From: Bacteroides sp.
GTDB taxonomy: Bacteria; Bacteroidota; Bacteroidia; Bacteroidales; Bacteroidaceae
Direction: 5' to 3'
Assembly: GCA_017556595.1 (NCBI GenBank)
Contig: JAFYML010000218.1
Span: 1-6,498 of the forward strand
DNA: 6,498 nt
The position numbers and the translations under genes were made by a program. Below are positions 1 to 6,498 of the stretch, piece after piece (within the stretch, counting starts at the first letter, position 1; every line of letters begins with the position of its first letter). The notes under the pieces are model-generated. The model was not told the DNA's origin and made no database searches. It worked only from the letters and a program-made list of their open reading frames with translations.

Positions 1-203
1 GCCAACAAGCGTGCATTTTCTTGACGAAGCTCTTTTTCAGACGGATAGCCAAAGAGAAGCAACGCAAGCACAAAGCACACCAAACCGACAAAAAACAACC
101 AAAAACCACGACGCAAAACAATCCTTATCCGTTGACGCACAGTAGGATAGATACGGTCGTAACGGTGGGTTTTCGTATTATATACATAATAAACTTTGCG
201 CAT
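1..203 (-). CDS. M23 family metallopeptidase, N-terminal part (runs off left edge)
   Basis: Reading the minus strand from the ATG at 203-201 gives 67 open codons with no stop before the window edge. The protein starts MRKVYYVYNTKTHRYDRIYP, continues with a basic stretch (VRQRIRIVLRR, residues 22-32), then one hydrophobic membrane segment (about 34-51) and a charged helical start (PSEKELRQENARLLA, 54-68). This N-terminus matches my memory of Bacteroidales M23 peptidases encoded divergently from alaS: a short cytoplasmic tail, one TM anchor, a coiled coil, then a periplasmic LytM/M23 domain that cleaves or regulates cleavage of peptidoglycan. The catalytic HxxxD and HxH motifs would lie outside the window, so enzymatic activity cannot be judged here. 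The start is preceded by an A/T-rich leader and a TAnnTTTG box at the right distance. The membrane-anchored coding region is well supported; the M23 assignment rests on the N-terminus and synteny. Confidence 0.8.
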   Translation of the reverse strand, partial: MRKVYYVYNTKTHRYDRIYPTVRQRIRIVLRRGFWLFFVGLVCFVLALLLFGYPSEKELRQENARLL

Positions 204-232
204 TATTATAAATATTTCGTGTTTTGATGGGA

Positions 233-240
233 CAAAAATA
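233..240 (-). promoter_or_regulatory. Bacteroidetes -7 box for the M23 peptidase gene
   Basis: The minus strand reads TATTTTTG, an exact match to the TAnnTTTG -7 consensus of the Bacteroidetes primary sigma factor. It sits 29 bp upstream of the ATG at 203, which predicts a leader of about 20-25 nt. No convincing -33 TTTG lies at the usual spacing, so the call rests on the -7 box and its position. Confidence 0.5.
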
Positions 241-252
241 ATAAAAACCCAC

Positions 253-260
253 TATCTTTG
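253..260 (+). promoter_or_regulatory. Bacteroidetes -7 box for alaS
   Basis: TATCTTTG matches TAnnTTTG exactly and lies 32 bp before the alaS ATG, predicting a leader of roughly 25-28 nt. The nearest upstream TTTG (223-226) is 26 bp away, longer than the usual spacing of about 19-21, so the -33 element is weak or absent. The leader ends in an A-rich stretch (agttaaaaagct) with no Shine-Dalgarno, as is normal in this phylum. Confidence 0.55.
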
Positions 261-292
261 TACCGTTTTTTGAATTATTTAGTTAAAAAGCT

Positions 293-2911
293 ATGTTAAC
301 AGCGAATGAAATTAGAGACTCTTTCAAGAGTTTTTTCGAGAGCAAAGGACATCAAATCGTGCCTTCGGCACCTATGGTTATCAAGGATGACCCAACTTTG
401 ATGTTTACCAATGCCGGTATGAATCAGTTTAAAGACATTATCTTGGGTAATCAACCCATTAAATATGCGCGTGTTGCCGACTCGCAAAAGTGTTTGCGTG
501 TAAGCGGTAAGCATAACGACTTGGAAGAGGTAGGTCATGACACTTACCACCACACCATGTTCGAAATGCTTGGCAACTGGTCGTTTGGCGATTACTTCAA
601 ACAAGAAGCAATCAACTGGGCATGGGAGTATTTGGTAGATGTATTGAAACTGAATCCAGAAAACCTTTATGCTACAGTGTTCGAAGGCAGCCCTGAAGAA
701 GGATTAAGCCGCGACGACGAAGCTGCATCTTATTGGGAAAAGTTCTTGCCCAAAGATCATATTATCAATGGCAATAAGAAAGATAACTTCTGGGAAATGG
801 GCGATACAGGTCCTTGTGGTCCATGTTCGGAAATACATATCGACTTGCGCTCGGCAGAAGAAAAAGCAAAAGTACCCGGCAACCAAATGGTAAACAAAGA
901 TCACCCGCAAGTGATTGAGATTTGGAACTTGGTATTCATGCAATATAACCGCAAGGCGGATGGTAGCCTTGAAGGATTGCCTGCTAAGGTTATCGACACT
1001 GGTATGGGATTCGAACGTCTTTGTATGGCTTTGCAAGGCAAAACATCTAACTACGACACCGATGTTTTCCAACCAATGATTAAGGCAATTGCTACTATGG
1101 CTGGTGTAAACTATGGCGATGACAAGCAAAAGGATATTGCCATGCGCGTAATTGCCGACCACATTCGTACCATTGCATTCTCTATCACCGATGGACAATT
1201 GCCTAGCAATGCAAAAGCTGGTTATGTAATTCGTCGTATCTTGCGTCGTGCTGTTCGTTATGGCTACACCTTCTTAGGTCAAAAGCAAGCATTCATGTAC
1301 AAGCTATTGCCTACCCTTATCGAGAACATGGGTGGTGCATATCCTGAATTGAATGCACAAAAGGAACTCATCAGCAAGGTGATGAAAGAAGAGGAAGATT
1401 CATTCCTCCGCACATTGGAAACTGGTATCCGCTTGCTCGACAAGACTATGAGCGAAGCCAAAGCACAAGGCAAGAGCGAAATCAGCGGTAAAGATACTTT
1501 CACTTTGTACGATACCTTCGGTTTCCCTCTCGACTTGACCGAACTTATCCTTCGTGAAAACGGCATGACCGCCGACATCAAGGGTTTTGAAGCCGAGATG
1601 CAACAACAAAAGCAACGTGCACGCAATGCTGCCGCCGTAGAAACTGGCGACTGGATTACATTGAAAGAAGGCACTACCGAGTTTGTTGGTTACGACTATA
1701 CTGAATACGAAACAAGCATCTTGCGCTATCGCCAAGTGAAGCAAAAGAACCAAACATTATACCAAATCGTGCTTGATAAAACACCTTTCTATGCCGAAAG
1801 TGGTGGTCAGGTAGGTGATACCGGTGTTTTGGTGAATGAATTTGAGACCATCGAAATCATCGATACAAAGAAGGAAAACAACCTTCCTATCCACATTGCA
1901 AAAAAACTTCCCGAACACTTGGAAGCACCGATGATGGCATGTGTAGATACAGATAAGCGAGCATCTTGTGCCGCAAACCACTCATGTACCCACTTGTTGG
2001 ACAACGCCTTGCGTGAAGTTCTTGGCGAACACGTTGAGCAAAAGGGTTCATTGGTATCGCCCGATTCACTTCGTTTCGACTTCTCACACTTCCAAAAAGT
2101 GACCGACGAAGAAATCCGCCAAGTTGAACATTTGGTAAATGCTAAAATTCGCGAAAACATTGCTTTACAAGAGTATCGCAACATTCCTATAGAAGAGGCT
2201 AAGGAGTTGGGCGCTATTGCCTTGTTTGGCGAAAAGTATGGCGACCATGTTCGCGTTATCCAATTTGGCAAATCAATCGAATTCTGTGGAGGTACACACG
2301 TTGCCTCTACCGGTCACATCGGTATGATGAAGATTGTTAGCGAAAGCTCGGTAGCAGCAGGCGTTCGTCGTATCGAAGCCTATACCGGCGCACGTGTAGA
2401 GGAAATGCTCGATGCATTCCAAGATACCATGCGCGATTTGAAAGCACTCTTCAACAATGCTCCCGACTTGTCTGCCGCTATTCGCAAGCACATCGAAGAG
2501 AATGCCGGATTGAAGAAGCAAGTAGAAGAGTTCATGAAGGAAAAGGAAGGCCAATTCAAAGCCAAGTTGCTCGAGAGCATCAAGGAAGTAAATGGTGTAA
2601 AACTAATTAAGTTCTGCGCACCAATGCCTGCTGAAGCTATCAAGAACATTGCGTTCCAACTTCGTGGCGAAATTACCGAAAACCTCTTCTTTGTAGCCGG
2701 TAGCGTTCACGAAGGCAAACCTATGCTGACCGTTATGTTGAGCGACAACCTCGTAGCCAACGGACTGAAAGCAGGCATGTTGGTGAAGGAAGCCGCCAAG
2801 TTGATTCAAGGTGGTGGTGGTGGTCAACCTCACTTCGCAACCGCCGGTGGTAAGAATCCCGATGGCTTGCAAGCTGCCGTAGATAAGGTAGTAGAGTTGG
2901 CTGGAATCTAA
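293..2911 (+). CDS. alaS: Alanyl-tRNA synthetase (AlaRS)
   Basis: Cytoplasmic class IIc synthetase that charges tRNA-Ala with alanine using ATP and hydrolyses mischarged Ser/Gly-tRNA-Ala in its editing domain. The 872-residue length is normal for bacterial AlaRS (about 875). Visible regions in order: the class II catalytic core with a motif 1 region ([10 protein letters not shown]), a motif 2 region containing [30 protein letters not shown] at 170-182 and motif 3 TGMGFERL at 236-243; a helical tRNA-recognition region to about 460; an editing domain with the zinc-ligand set H563/H567 (HSCTH) and C665/H669 (CGGTH); then the C-Ala region with a coiled segment (about 720-760) and a glycine loop [14 protein letters not shown] at 840-853. 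All key editing residues are present, so it should be active and proofreading-competent. The ATG follows an A-rich leader downstream of a TAnnTTTG box. It appears monocistronic: an intrinsic terminator follows 25 bp after the stop. Confidence 0.98.
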   Translation: MLTANEIRDSFKSFFESKGHQIVPSAPMVIKDDPTLMFTNAGMNQFKDIILGNQPIKYARVADSQKCLRVSGKHNDLEEVGHDTYHHTMFEMLGNWSFGDYFKQEAINWAWEYLVDVLKLNPENLYATVFEGSPEEGLSRDDEAASYWEKFLPKDHIINGNKKDNFWEMGDTGPCGPCSEIHIDLRSAEEKAKVPGNQMVNKDHPQVIEIWNLVFMQYNRKADGSLEGLPAKVIDTGMGFERLCMALQGKTSNYDTDVFQPMIKAIATMAGVNYGDDKQKDIAMRVIADHIRTIAFSITDGQLPSNAKAGYVIRRILRRAVRYGYTFLGQKQAFMYKLLPTLIENMGGAYPELNAQKELISKVMKEEEDSFLRTLETGIRLLDKTMSEAKAQGKSEISGKDTFTLYDTFGFPLDLTELILRENGMTADIKGFEAEMQQQKQRARNAAAVETGDWITLKEGTTEFVGYDYTEYETSILRYRQVKQKNQTLYQIVLDKTPFYAESGGQVGDTGVLVNEFETIEIIDTKKENNLPIHIAKKLPEHLEAPMMACVDTDKRASCAANHSCTHLLDNALREVLGEHVEQKGSLVSPDSLRFDFSHFQKVTDEEIRQVEHLVNAKIRENIALQEYRNIPIEEAKELGAIALFGEKYGDHVRVIQFGKSIEFCGGTHVASTGHIGMMKIVSESSVAAGVRRIEAYTGARVEEMLDAFQDTMRDLKALFNNAPDLSAAIRKHIEENAGLKKQVEEFMKEKEGQFKAKLLESIKEVNGVKLIKFCAPMPAEAIKNIAFQLRGEITENLFFVAGSVHEGKPMLTVMLSDNLVANGLKAGMLVKEAAKLIQGGGGGQPHFATAGGKNPDGLQAAVDKVVELAGI

Positions 2912-2936
2912 GAATCAAGACACTCCTATTTTATAT

Positions 2937-2967
2937 ACCCTTAGTGGACATCCACTAAGGGTTTTTT
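2937..2967 (+). terminator. Intrinsic terminator of alaS
   Basis: ACCCTTAGTGGA (2937-2948) and its exact reverse complement TCCACTAAGGGT (2951-2962) form a 12-bp inverted repeat. Realistically this is an 11-bp stem with a 4-nt loop, ACAT. It runs directly into a six-T tract (2962-2967), 25 bp after the alaS stop codon. This is a textbook Rho-independent terminator in the alaS direction and insulates the downstream gene. Confidence 0.93.
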
Positions 2968-3075
2968 ATTTGCCGCTCGTCAAGGATTATTTTGTATGCA
3001 TTTTTCCAAAACAAAACAAACTTGGATTATCAACAAACAAAGCACGTGTTTTTCACGCTATTATAATTTCTGTGA

Positions 3076-3159
3076 GTTCCCCTATTAGGAAACGCTCGTT
3101 TCCTTGCGAGGGAACGCGCGTTTCCTCGTTAGGGAACGGCCGTTTCCTCACGTGGAAAC
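3076..3159. repeat. Four-copy dyad repeat array, exact 22-bp period
   Basis: Four 18-bp copies start at 3076, 3098, 3120 and 3142: gttcccctattaggaaac, gtttccttgcgagggaac, gtttcctcgttagggaac and gtttcctcacgtggaaac. They are separated by 4-bp spacers gctc, gcgc and ggcc. Invariant positions are gtt-n-cc at the left and gg-n-aac at the right, so each copy is an imperfect dyad with a variable centre. The same half-sites also pair across the spacers (for example ggaaacg-ct-cgtttcc at 3088-3103), giving two alternative hairpin registers. The 22-bp period is close to two helical turns. The array lies after the alaS terminator and about 65 bp upstream of the YitT promoter. It could be a multi-site protein-binding array or a genome-wide interspersed palindromic element; I do not recognise a named family. 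Confidence 0.85.
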
Positions 3160-3223
3160 TGAGCATAACATTAGGACATAGCGCATTTTGTTAAGACAAT
3201 TTCTTCATTCAAAAAAAATGTTT

Positions 3224-3255
3224 TTTGCTTGTTTGAAAAGAAAAATGTATTTTTG
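3224..3255 (+). promoter_or_regulatory. Bacteroidetes promoter of the YitT-family gene
   Basis: A -33 TTTG (3224-3227) and a -7 TATTTTTG (3248-3255) are separated by 20 bp, matching the Bacteroidetes sigma consensus TTTG / TAnnTTTG at its usual spacing. The expected start of transcription is around 3260, giving a leader of about 35 nt to the ATG at 3296. This is the best-formed promoter in the window. Confidence 0.75.
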
Positions 3256-3295
3256 TACGTTTTAAATTTACACCTTATAATATATATAGTAGCGT

Positions 3296-4309
3296 ATGAG
3301 CAAAATTATTGATAGATTGAAGGCAGAGTTAAAACAATCCAAGCACTTGAGTTGGTGGAAGTCATGGGCAGGCGTGTTTATTGGTTGTACACTGATGTGT
3401 GCCGGTTTTGTCTTTTTCATTAACCCATACAACATTGTGCCTGGGGGGGTATATGGTGCCAGCATTGTGCTTCACAACCTATTCCCTTCGATACAGGTAG
3501 GTACGTTTGGCTACTTCTTCGATATCCCTTTGCTTATCTTATCGGTGGTATTATTAGGTGCTAAATTGGGGGCACGCACCATTGTTGCAGCCATGATTAC
3601 ACCACTGATAATGAATACGCTATCGGCTATCTCCTACCCTACAACCGAAGCCTTACATGAACTTGACCCTTCTTTGTTGCTTGGTGGATGCATTGACATG
3701 AGCAATCACTTGATGCTGACTACGTTGATGGGGGGTGTACTGATTGGCATCGGATGTGGTATAGTGGTGAAAAACGATGCTACTACAGGTGGTAGCGACA
3801 TTGTAGCCATGATTATGCAAAAATATACGCACATTCGTTTCTCAAATGGTGTATTGTTGGTCGATGCTTTGGTGGTATTGTTTGGTTTGCTGGTTATTGG
3901 CTTCGGTATTGGAGGCGATGCCGGCACACTTCAAGAGCCATCTTGGCATTTATCATTCTACTCATTGATAGCAATCTTTGTCAGTTCGCGCGTATTGGCC
4001 TACGTTATCAATGGTGCCAAGGACGACAAAATAATCTTTGTAATTAGTGACATTGAGATGCGCGATTTGCACAACTTTATTTTAAAAGAATTAGAAAGAA
4101 CAGCTACTCGCATCAAGAGTAGTGGACTATATTCTAATAATGAGAAAGAAATGCTGTTCATCGTGGTAAATCGTCGCGAAGCGAATATCATCAAACATAT
4201 TATAAAGGAGGTTGACCCTCGCGCATTTGTGGTAATGACAGATGCTTACGAAACGTATGGAGAAGGTTGGAAGCCATTGCCTTCGGCCAACGAGATACAG
4301 CCAGAATAA
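3296..4309 (+). CDS. YitT-family membrane protein (DUF161 + DUF2179)
   Basis: Predicted inner-membrane protein of 337 residues with the architecture of the widespread YitT family, whose transport or other role is not established. Hydrophobic segments are visible at about 24-43, 73-88, 93-112, 139-158, 186-206 and 219-238. The family motif NPYNIVPGGVYG occurs at 43-54 and the NDATTGGSDIVA signature at 160-171. After the last segment a soluble C-terminal DUF2179 domain (about 243-330) faces one side of the membrane: KIIFVISDIEMRDLHNFI, then KEMLFIVVNRRE and IIKEVDPRAFVVMTDA, ending with the typical GEG. The gene has its own promoter and no Shine-Dalgarno. It ends 3 bp from the stop codon of the convergent helicase gene. 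Three G runs (G7 at 3443-3449, G5 at 3568-3572, G6 at 3730-3735) lie in glycine codons. Family assignment is confident; no substrate can be inferred. Confidence 0.93.
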   Translation: MSKIIDRLKAELKQSKHLSWWKSWAGVFIGCTLMCAGFVFFINPYNIVPGGVYGASIVLHNLFPSIQVGTFGYFFDIPLLILSVVLLGAKLGARTIVAAMITPLIMNTLSAISYPTTEALHELDPSLLLGGCIDMSNHLMLTTLMGGVLIGIGCGIVVKNDATTGGSDIVAMIMQKYTHIRFSNGVLLVDALVVLFGLLVIGFGIGGDAGTLQEPSWHLSFYSLIAIFVSSRVLAYVINGAKDDKIIFVISDIEMRDLHNFILKELERTATRIKSSGLYSNNEKEMLFIVVNRREANIIKHIIKEVDPRAFVVMTDAYETYGEGWKPLPSANEIQPE

Positions 4310-4318
4310 GGATTATTC
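4304..4318. other. Palindrome joining two convergent stop codons
   Basis: GAATAA-gga-TTATTC is a perfect 6-bp inverted repeat with a 3-bp centre. Each arm contains the last Glu codon and TAA stop of one of the two convergent genes, so both end in GAA TAA. The stem is AT-rich and no T tract follows on either strand, so it is at best a weak bidirectional termination signal. No other terminator is visible between the genes. Confidence 0.5.
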
Positions 4319-5731
4319 GGTTTGTTCTTGCGGATAATTCACAAGGTATAGTGTGCCCGTAGCACGAGTAAATGCCGTATAAAGCCAACGGAAATAGTCG
4401 GGCGACAAGTACTCATCGCTCATGTAACCTTGGTCGACAAACACGTTTTTCCACTGACCCCCTTGCGCTTTATGGCAAGTAACGGCATAGGCATACTTCA
4501 CTTGCAGGGCATTATAGTAAGGATCGGCCTTCATTTTCTTCATCCGCTCACGCTTTAACGGAATGTCGGCATAATCCTCCAACACGGCATTGAATAACCT
4601 ATCGGCATCGACACGTGTCAATGCAGGCGATTCACTTTGTAAAGTATCAAGCAAGAGGTTAGCATCCAATTCGTAATTATCTTGATCGGGAAATGTCAAC
4701 GTCACATCCACAAAGCGAAAGCCATACAATTCGCGTTGATGTCGTACACGCTGAACAACGGCCAATTCACCATTGGCAATAAAATCCATATCCTTCTCTT
4801 GCTCTGTCCAATAATAGTTATTTTTAGCTATCATCAGCAAATCACCATTATTCAGTTCATCTTCGCGCCATAGGATACGCGAACGAATGCCATTGTTATA
4901 GATGTTTGCGCGTTTGTTCGAACGGCACACCACAATGGTTTCTTCCAAACCATCGCGGTCGTAACAAGTTTCCAATGCTTCCATCAACTCATTTCCCGGC
5001 ACTATACACACATCTGGGAAACCTGTTATCCGTATTTTAGGTAATGAGTAACATTCGTCTTGTACCAAGAGTTTGCGCAATGAGGTAGCATTCCACAAAA
5101 TACCGGACGATTCTGCTTGGCGAACAACTTGCGTCAAATTGGTTTCCATAACTTCCAAGCCATAACCGGCAAGCATCGTAGCACTTAATGCCGGACTTTG
5201 TTCTTCGCCCACGGGAGGCAACTGGGCCGTATCGCCCAATATCAACAAGCGACAACCCTCTCCCGAATAGACATATTGTATCAAATCGTCCAACAAACGG
5301 CCGGTTCCGAACATGCTACCCGATAATCCCTCGTTCGAAATCATTGACGCTTCATCTACCAAGAACAAGGTATGTTTGTTCAAGTTATCACAAATAGAGA
5401 AACTTGCCGACTCGTCGGCAAAACTTTTCTGACGATAAATCTTTTTATGTATAGTAAAAGCCGGATGATTGGCATAGGAAGAAAGGACTTTTGCGGCTCT
5501 TCCCGTCGGTGCCAACAAAACGGTCTTTTGCTTCAGCAAATCCAACGTTTTCACCAAAGCACCCACCAACGAAGTTTTTCCCGTACCTGCATAACCACGC
5601 AACAAAAAAAGCAAGTCACTTTTGGGAGACAACAAGAACGTTGCCAACATTTTTATCACAAAATCTTGTTCTTTTGTTGGTTGGAAATGAAAAATTTCCT
5701 TAATTTGCCTTTCTAAATAGTTATTTATCAT
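4313..5731 (-). CDS. SF1B RecD/Dda-like DNA helicase
   Basis: ATP-dependent helicase of superfamily 1B, 472 residues, expected to move 5' to 3' on single-stranded DNA in repair or recombination. Motifs in order: a Q-like region (FQPTKEQDFVI, 16-26); Walker A GYAGTGKT (46-53); Ia LLAPTGRAAK (72-81); Walker B/II VDEAS (125-129); III GDTAQLPPVG (166-175); motif IV region around VVCRSNKRAN; V TCHKAQGGQW (418-427, UvrD_C_2-type); and VI YTAFTRA (451-457). All ATPase residues are intact. It lacks the long N-terminal region of RecD2, so the compact Dda/RecD-like form is the better description, and no RecB/RecC partner is in view. The start is the first ATG after an in-frame stop at 5764-5762, with an A-rich leader. 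No clear TAnnTTTG box was found upstream. It is divergent from the next gene and convergent with the YitT gene. Confidence 0.93.
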   Translation of the reverse strand: MINNYLERQIKEIFHFQPTKEQDFVIKMLATFLLSPKSDLLFLLRGYAGTGKTSLVGALVKTLDLLKQKTVLLAPTGRAAKVLSSYANHPAFTIHKKIYRQKSFADESASFSICDNLNKHTLFLVDEASMISNEGLSGSMFGTGRLLDDLIQYVYSGEGCRLLILGDTAQLPPVGEEQSPALSATMLAGYGLEVMETNLTQVVRQAESSGILWNATSLRKLLVQDECYSLPKIRITGFPDVCIVPGNELMEALETCYDRDGLEETIVVCRSNKRANIYNNGIRSRILWREDELNNGDLLMIAKNNYYWTEQEKDMDFIANGELAVVQRVRHQRELYGFRFVDVTLTFPDQDNYELDANLLLDTLQSESPALTRVDADRLFNAVLEDYADIPLKRERMKKMKADPYYNALQVKYAYAVTCHKAQGGQWKNVFVDQGYMSDEYLSPDYFRWLYTAFTRATGTLYLVNYPQEQTE

Positions 5732-5783
5732 TTTTAAGCAATAAAAAAATGAGAGGAAACATCATTTTTTAATTAATTTCTCT

Positions 5784-5791
5784 TATTTTTG
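5784..5791 (+). promoter_or_regulatory. Bacteroidetes -7 box for the unknown membrane-anchored protein
   Basis: TATTTTTG matches TAnnTTTG and lies 36 bp upstream of the ATG at 5828, predicting a leader of about 30 nt. No TTTG is visible at the -33 spacing. The leader is very A-rich (ataacaaaaaaaacataacc), with A at -3 and -6, which suits efficient initiation without Shine-Dalgarno pairing in this phylum. Confidence 0.55.
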
Positions 5792-5827
5792 CGGTGCGAA
5801 TATAATAACAAAAAAAACATAACCATC

Positions 5828-6498
5828 ATGAAAACTGTATTTAATGTAATTTTAGGCGTTTGTGCGTTAGTATTAGCTTACGTTTGCTATGCCAGCATCA
5901 TGGCTCCAATCAACTTTGAGAAAGAAAAAACACACAGAGACAATGCTGTTATTGCTCGTTTGATTGACATTCGTAAGGCTCAAAACGAATATCGTACTTT
6001 GCACAACCAACAATTCACAAACAGCTTCGACACATTGATTGACTTCGTTAAGAACGGCAAGATGCCTTTCGTGTTCAAGCAAGGTGAATTGAACGACGAA
6101 CAACTCGAAAAAGGTTTGACAGAAAAGAAGGCTGTTAGAATCATTGAAAAGGCTAAGAAAACTAAGAACTACTCTGAAGTTAAGAAGTGGGGATTGGAAA
6201 ACTTCGTTCGCGACACTATGTGGGTTGCAGTAATCGACACTATCTTCCCTAAAGGCTTCATTGCAGATTCTTTGAGATACATCCCATTCGGTAATGGTGC
6301 TCAATTCGAAATGGCTACTCGTAACGACACAGCTAAGTCTGGTGCTCCTTTCTGCTTGCTCGAAGTTAAGGCTCCTTACGATGTATATTTGAACGGCTTG
6401 GACAAGCAAGAAATTGCTAACTTGAAAGACATGCAAACCAAGTTGAACAGATATGTTGGTTTGAAGATTGGTGACCTCGAAACTGCTAACAACAACGC
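5828..6498 (+). CDS. Uncharacterised membrane-anchored protein (runs off right edge)
   Basis: An open frame from ATG 5828 runs 223 codons to the window edge without a stop. The protein begins MKTVFNVILGVCALVLAYVC and has one hydrophobic segment (about 4-25), followed by a probably periplasmic part: an amphipathic stretch with VIARLIDIRKAQNEYRTLH (41-59) and FTNSFDTLIDFVKNG (63-77), a lysine-rich helical part (about 88-120), then DTMWVAVIDTIFPKGFIADS, LRYIPFGNGAQFEMA (149-163) and VKAPYDVYLNGLDKQEIANL near the end. I recall similar conserved Bacteroidales proteins of unknown function but no named domain. C12 and C20 do not sit in a lipobox, so it is probably a TM-anchored protein rather than a lipoprotein. 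Codon use (mostly GCT, GTT, AAC, AAG, TTC, GGT) is stronger than in the adjacent helicase and suggests high expression. The 187-aa antisense frame at 5873-6436 is its shadow. It is a real gene with high confidence; its function is unknown. Confidence 0.88.
   Translation, partial: MKTVFNVILGVCALVLAYVCYASIMAPINFEKEKTHRDNAVIARLIDIRKAQNEYRTLHNQQFTNSFDTLIDFVKNGKMPFVFKQGELNDEQLEKGLTEKKAVRIIEKAKKTKNYSEVKKWGLENFVRDTMWVAVIDTIFPKGFIADSLRYIPFGNGAQFEMATRNDTAKSGAPFCLLEVKAPYDVYLNGLDKQEIANLKDMQTKLNRYVGLKIGDLETANNN

Larger units (their letters stand above)
2912..3295. other. 384-bp intergenic region between alaS and the YitT gene
   Basis: This gap holds, in order, the alaS terminator (2937-2967), about 100 bp of AT-rich sequence with no recognisable signal, the 22-bp-period dyad array (3076-3159), about 60 bp of AT-rich sequence, and the downstream gene's promoter (3224-3255). 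An open frame across 2970-3194 starts at TTG, has no leader signals and derives much of its sequence from the repeat array, so I do not consider it a gene. No tRNA, riboswitch or ncRNA could be recognised. Confidence 0.7.

Noticed and set aside
21..227. 68-codon open frame on the plus strand
   Set aside because: It overlaps the M23 peptidase N-terminus on the other strand and its composition (K/Q/T-rich) is that of an antisense shadow.
3041..3060. Short hairpin cgtg-ttttt-cacg
   Set aside because: The stem is only 4 bp with no extension or T tract, which is expected by chance in AT-rich DNA.
3076..3159. Array considered as a CRISPR
   Set aside because: Repeats are 18 bp with 4-bp spacers, far too short for CRISPR spacers, and no cas gene is present.
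2970..3194. 74-codon open frame in the alaS-yitT gap
   Set aside because: It starts at TTG just after the terminator T tract, has no promoter or leader signal, and its middle (RKRSFPCEGTRVSSLGNGRF) is simply the translated dyad array. A likely source of spurious hypothetical-protein annotations.
3301..3308. Minus-strand TAATTTTG resembling a -7 box at the YitT gene start
   Set aside because: It lies within the first codons of the YitT gene, has no -33 partner noted, and no minus-strand gene follows; probably chance.
5769..5776. TTAATTAA palindrome upstream of the right-edge gene
   Set aside because: Eight-base AT palindrome in an AT-rich promoter region, with no repeat or spacing to suggest an operator.
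5828..5890. Lipoprotein signal peptide in the right-edge protein
   Set aside because: C12 is preceded by LGV and C20 by AYV; neither fits the lipobox (small residue at -1), so a TM anchor is more likely.
5873..6436. 187-codon open frame on the minus strand
   Set aside because: It lies entirely antisense to the plus-strand gene from 5828, whose codon bias, promoter box, TM segment and leader support it as the real gene.

Overview
The window looks like a chromosomal stretch from a member of the Bacteroidetes, most likely Bacteroidales and perhaps a Prevotella-like genus. The support is: promoter boxes of the form TAnnTTTG instead of sigma70-type -10 boxes; A-rich leaders without Shine-Dalgarno sequences; moderate GC content; and protein families and arrangements typical of the group, such as an M23 peptidase with a cytoplasmic/TM N-terminus divergent from alaS. 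The genus is inferred; the phylum-level call is fairly safe.

Layout from left to right. Positions 1-203 (minus) hold the N-terminal 67 codons of a membrane-anchored M23-type peptidase that runs off the left edge. An 89-bp divergent promoter region separates it from alaS (293-2911, plus), a full-length alanyl-tRNA synthetase closed by a strong intrinsic terminator (2937-2967). The following intergenic region (2912-3295) carries a strict 22-bp-period array of four 18-bp dyad repeats (3076-3159), then a good Bacteroidetes promoter for a YitT/DUF161-DUF2179 membrane protein (3296-4309, plus). That gene meets an SF1B RecD/Dda-like helicase gene (5731-4313, minus) tail to tail, with 3 bp between stop codons. 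After a 96-bp divergent region, an uncharacterised membrane-anchored protein (5828 to the right edge, plus) begins. Its codon use suggests high expression, and its N-terminal half has a pseudopilin-like pattern.

No obvious operon is present: every gene is divergent from, convergent with, or separated by a terminator/promoter from its neighbour. The genes are mostly housekeeping (translation, cell wall, membrane, DNA metabolism) and show no shared pathway. I see no mobile element, CRISPR array, tRNA, rRNA or defence cassette. The least explained elements are the 22-bp-period dyad array and the highly expressed unknown protein at the right edge. Both terminal genes are partial because they leave the window.
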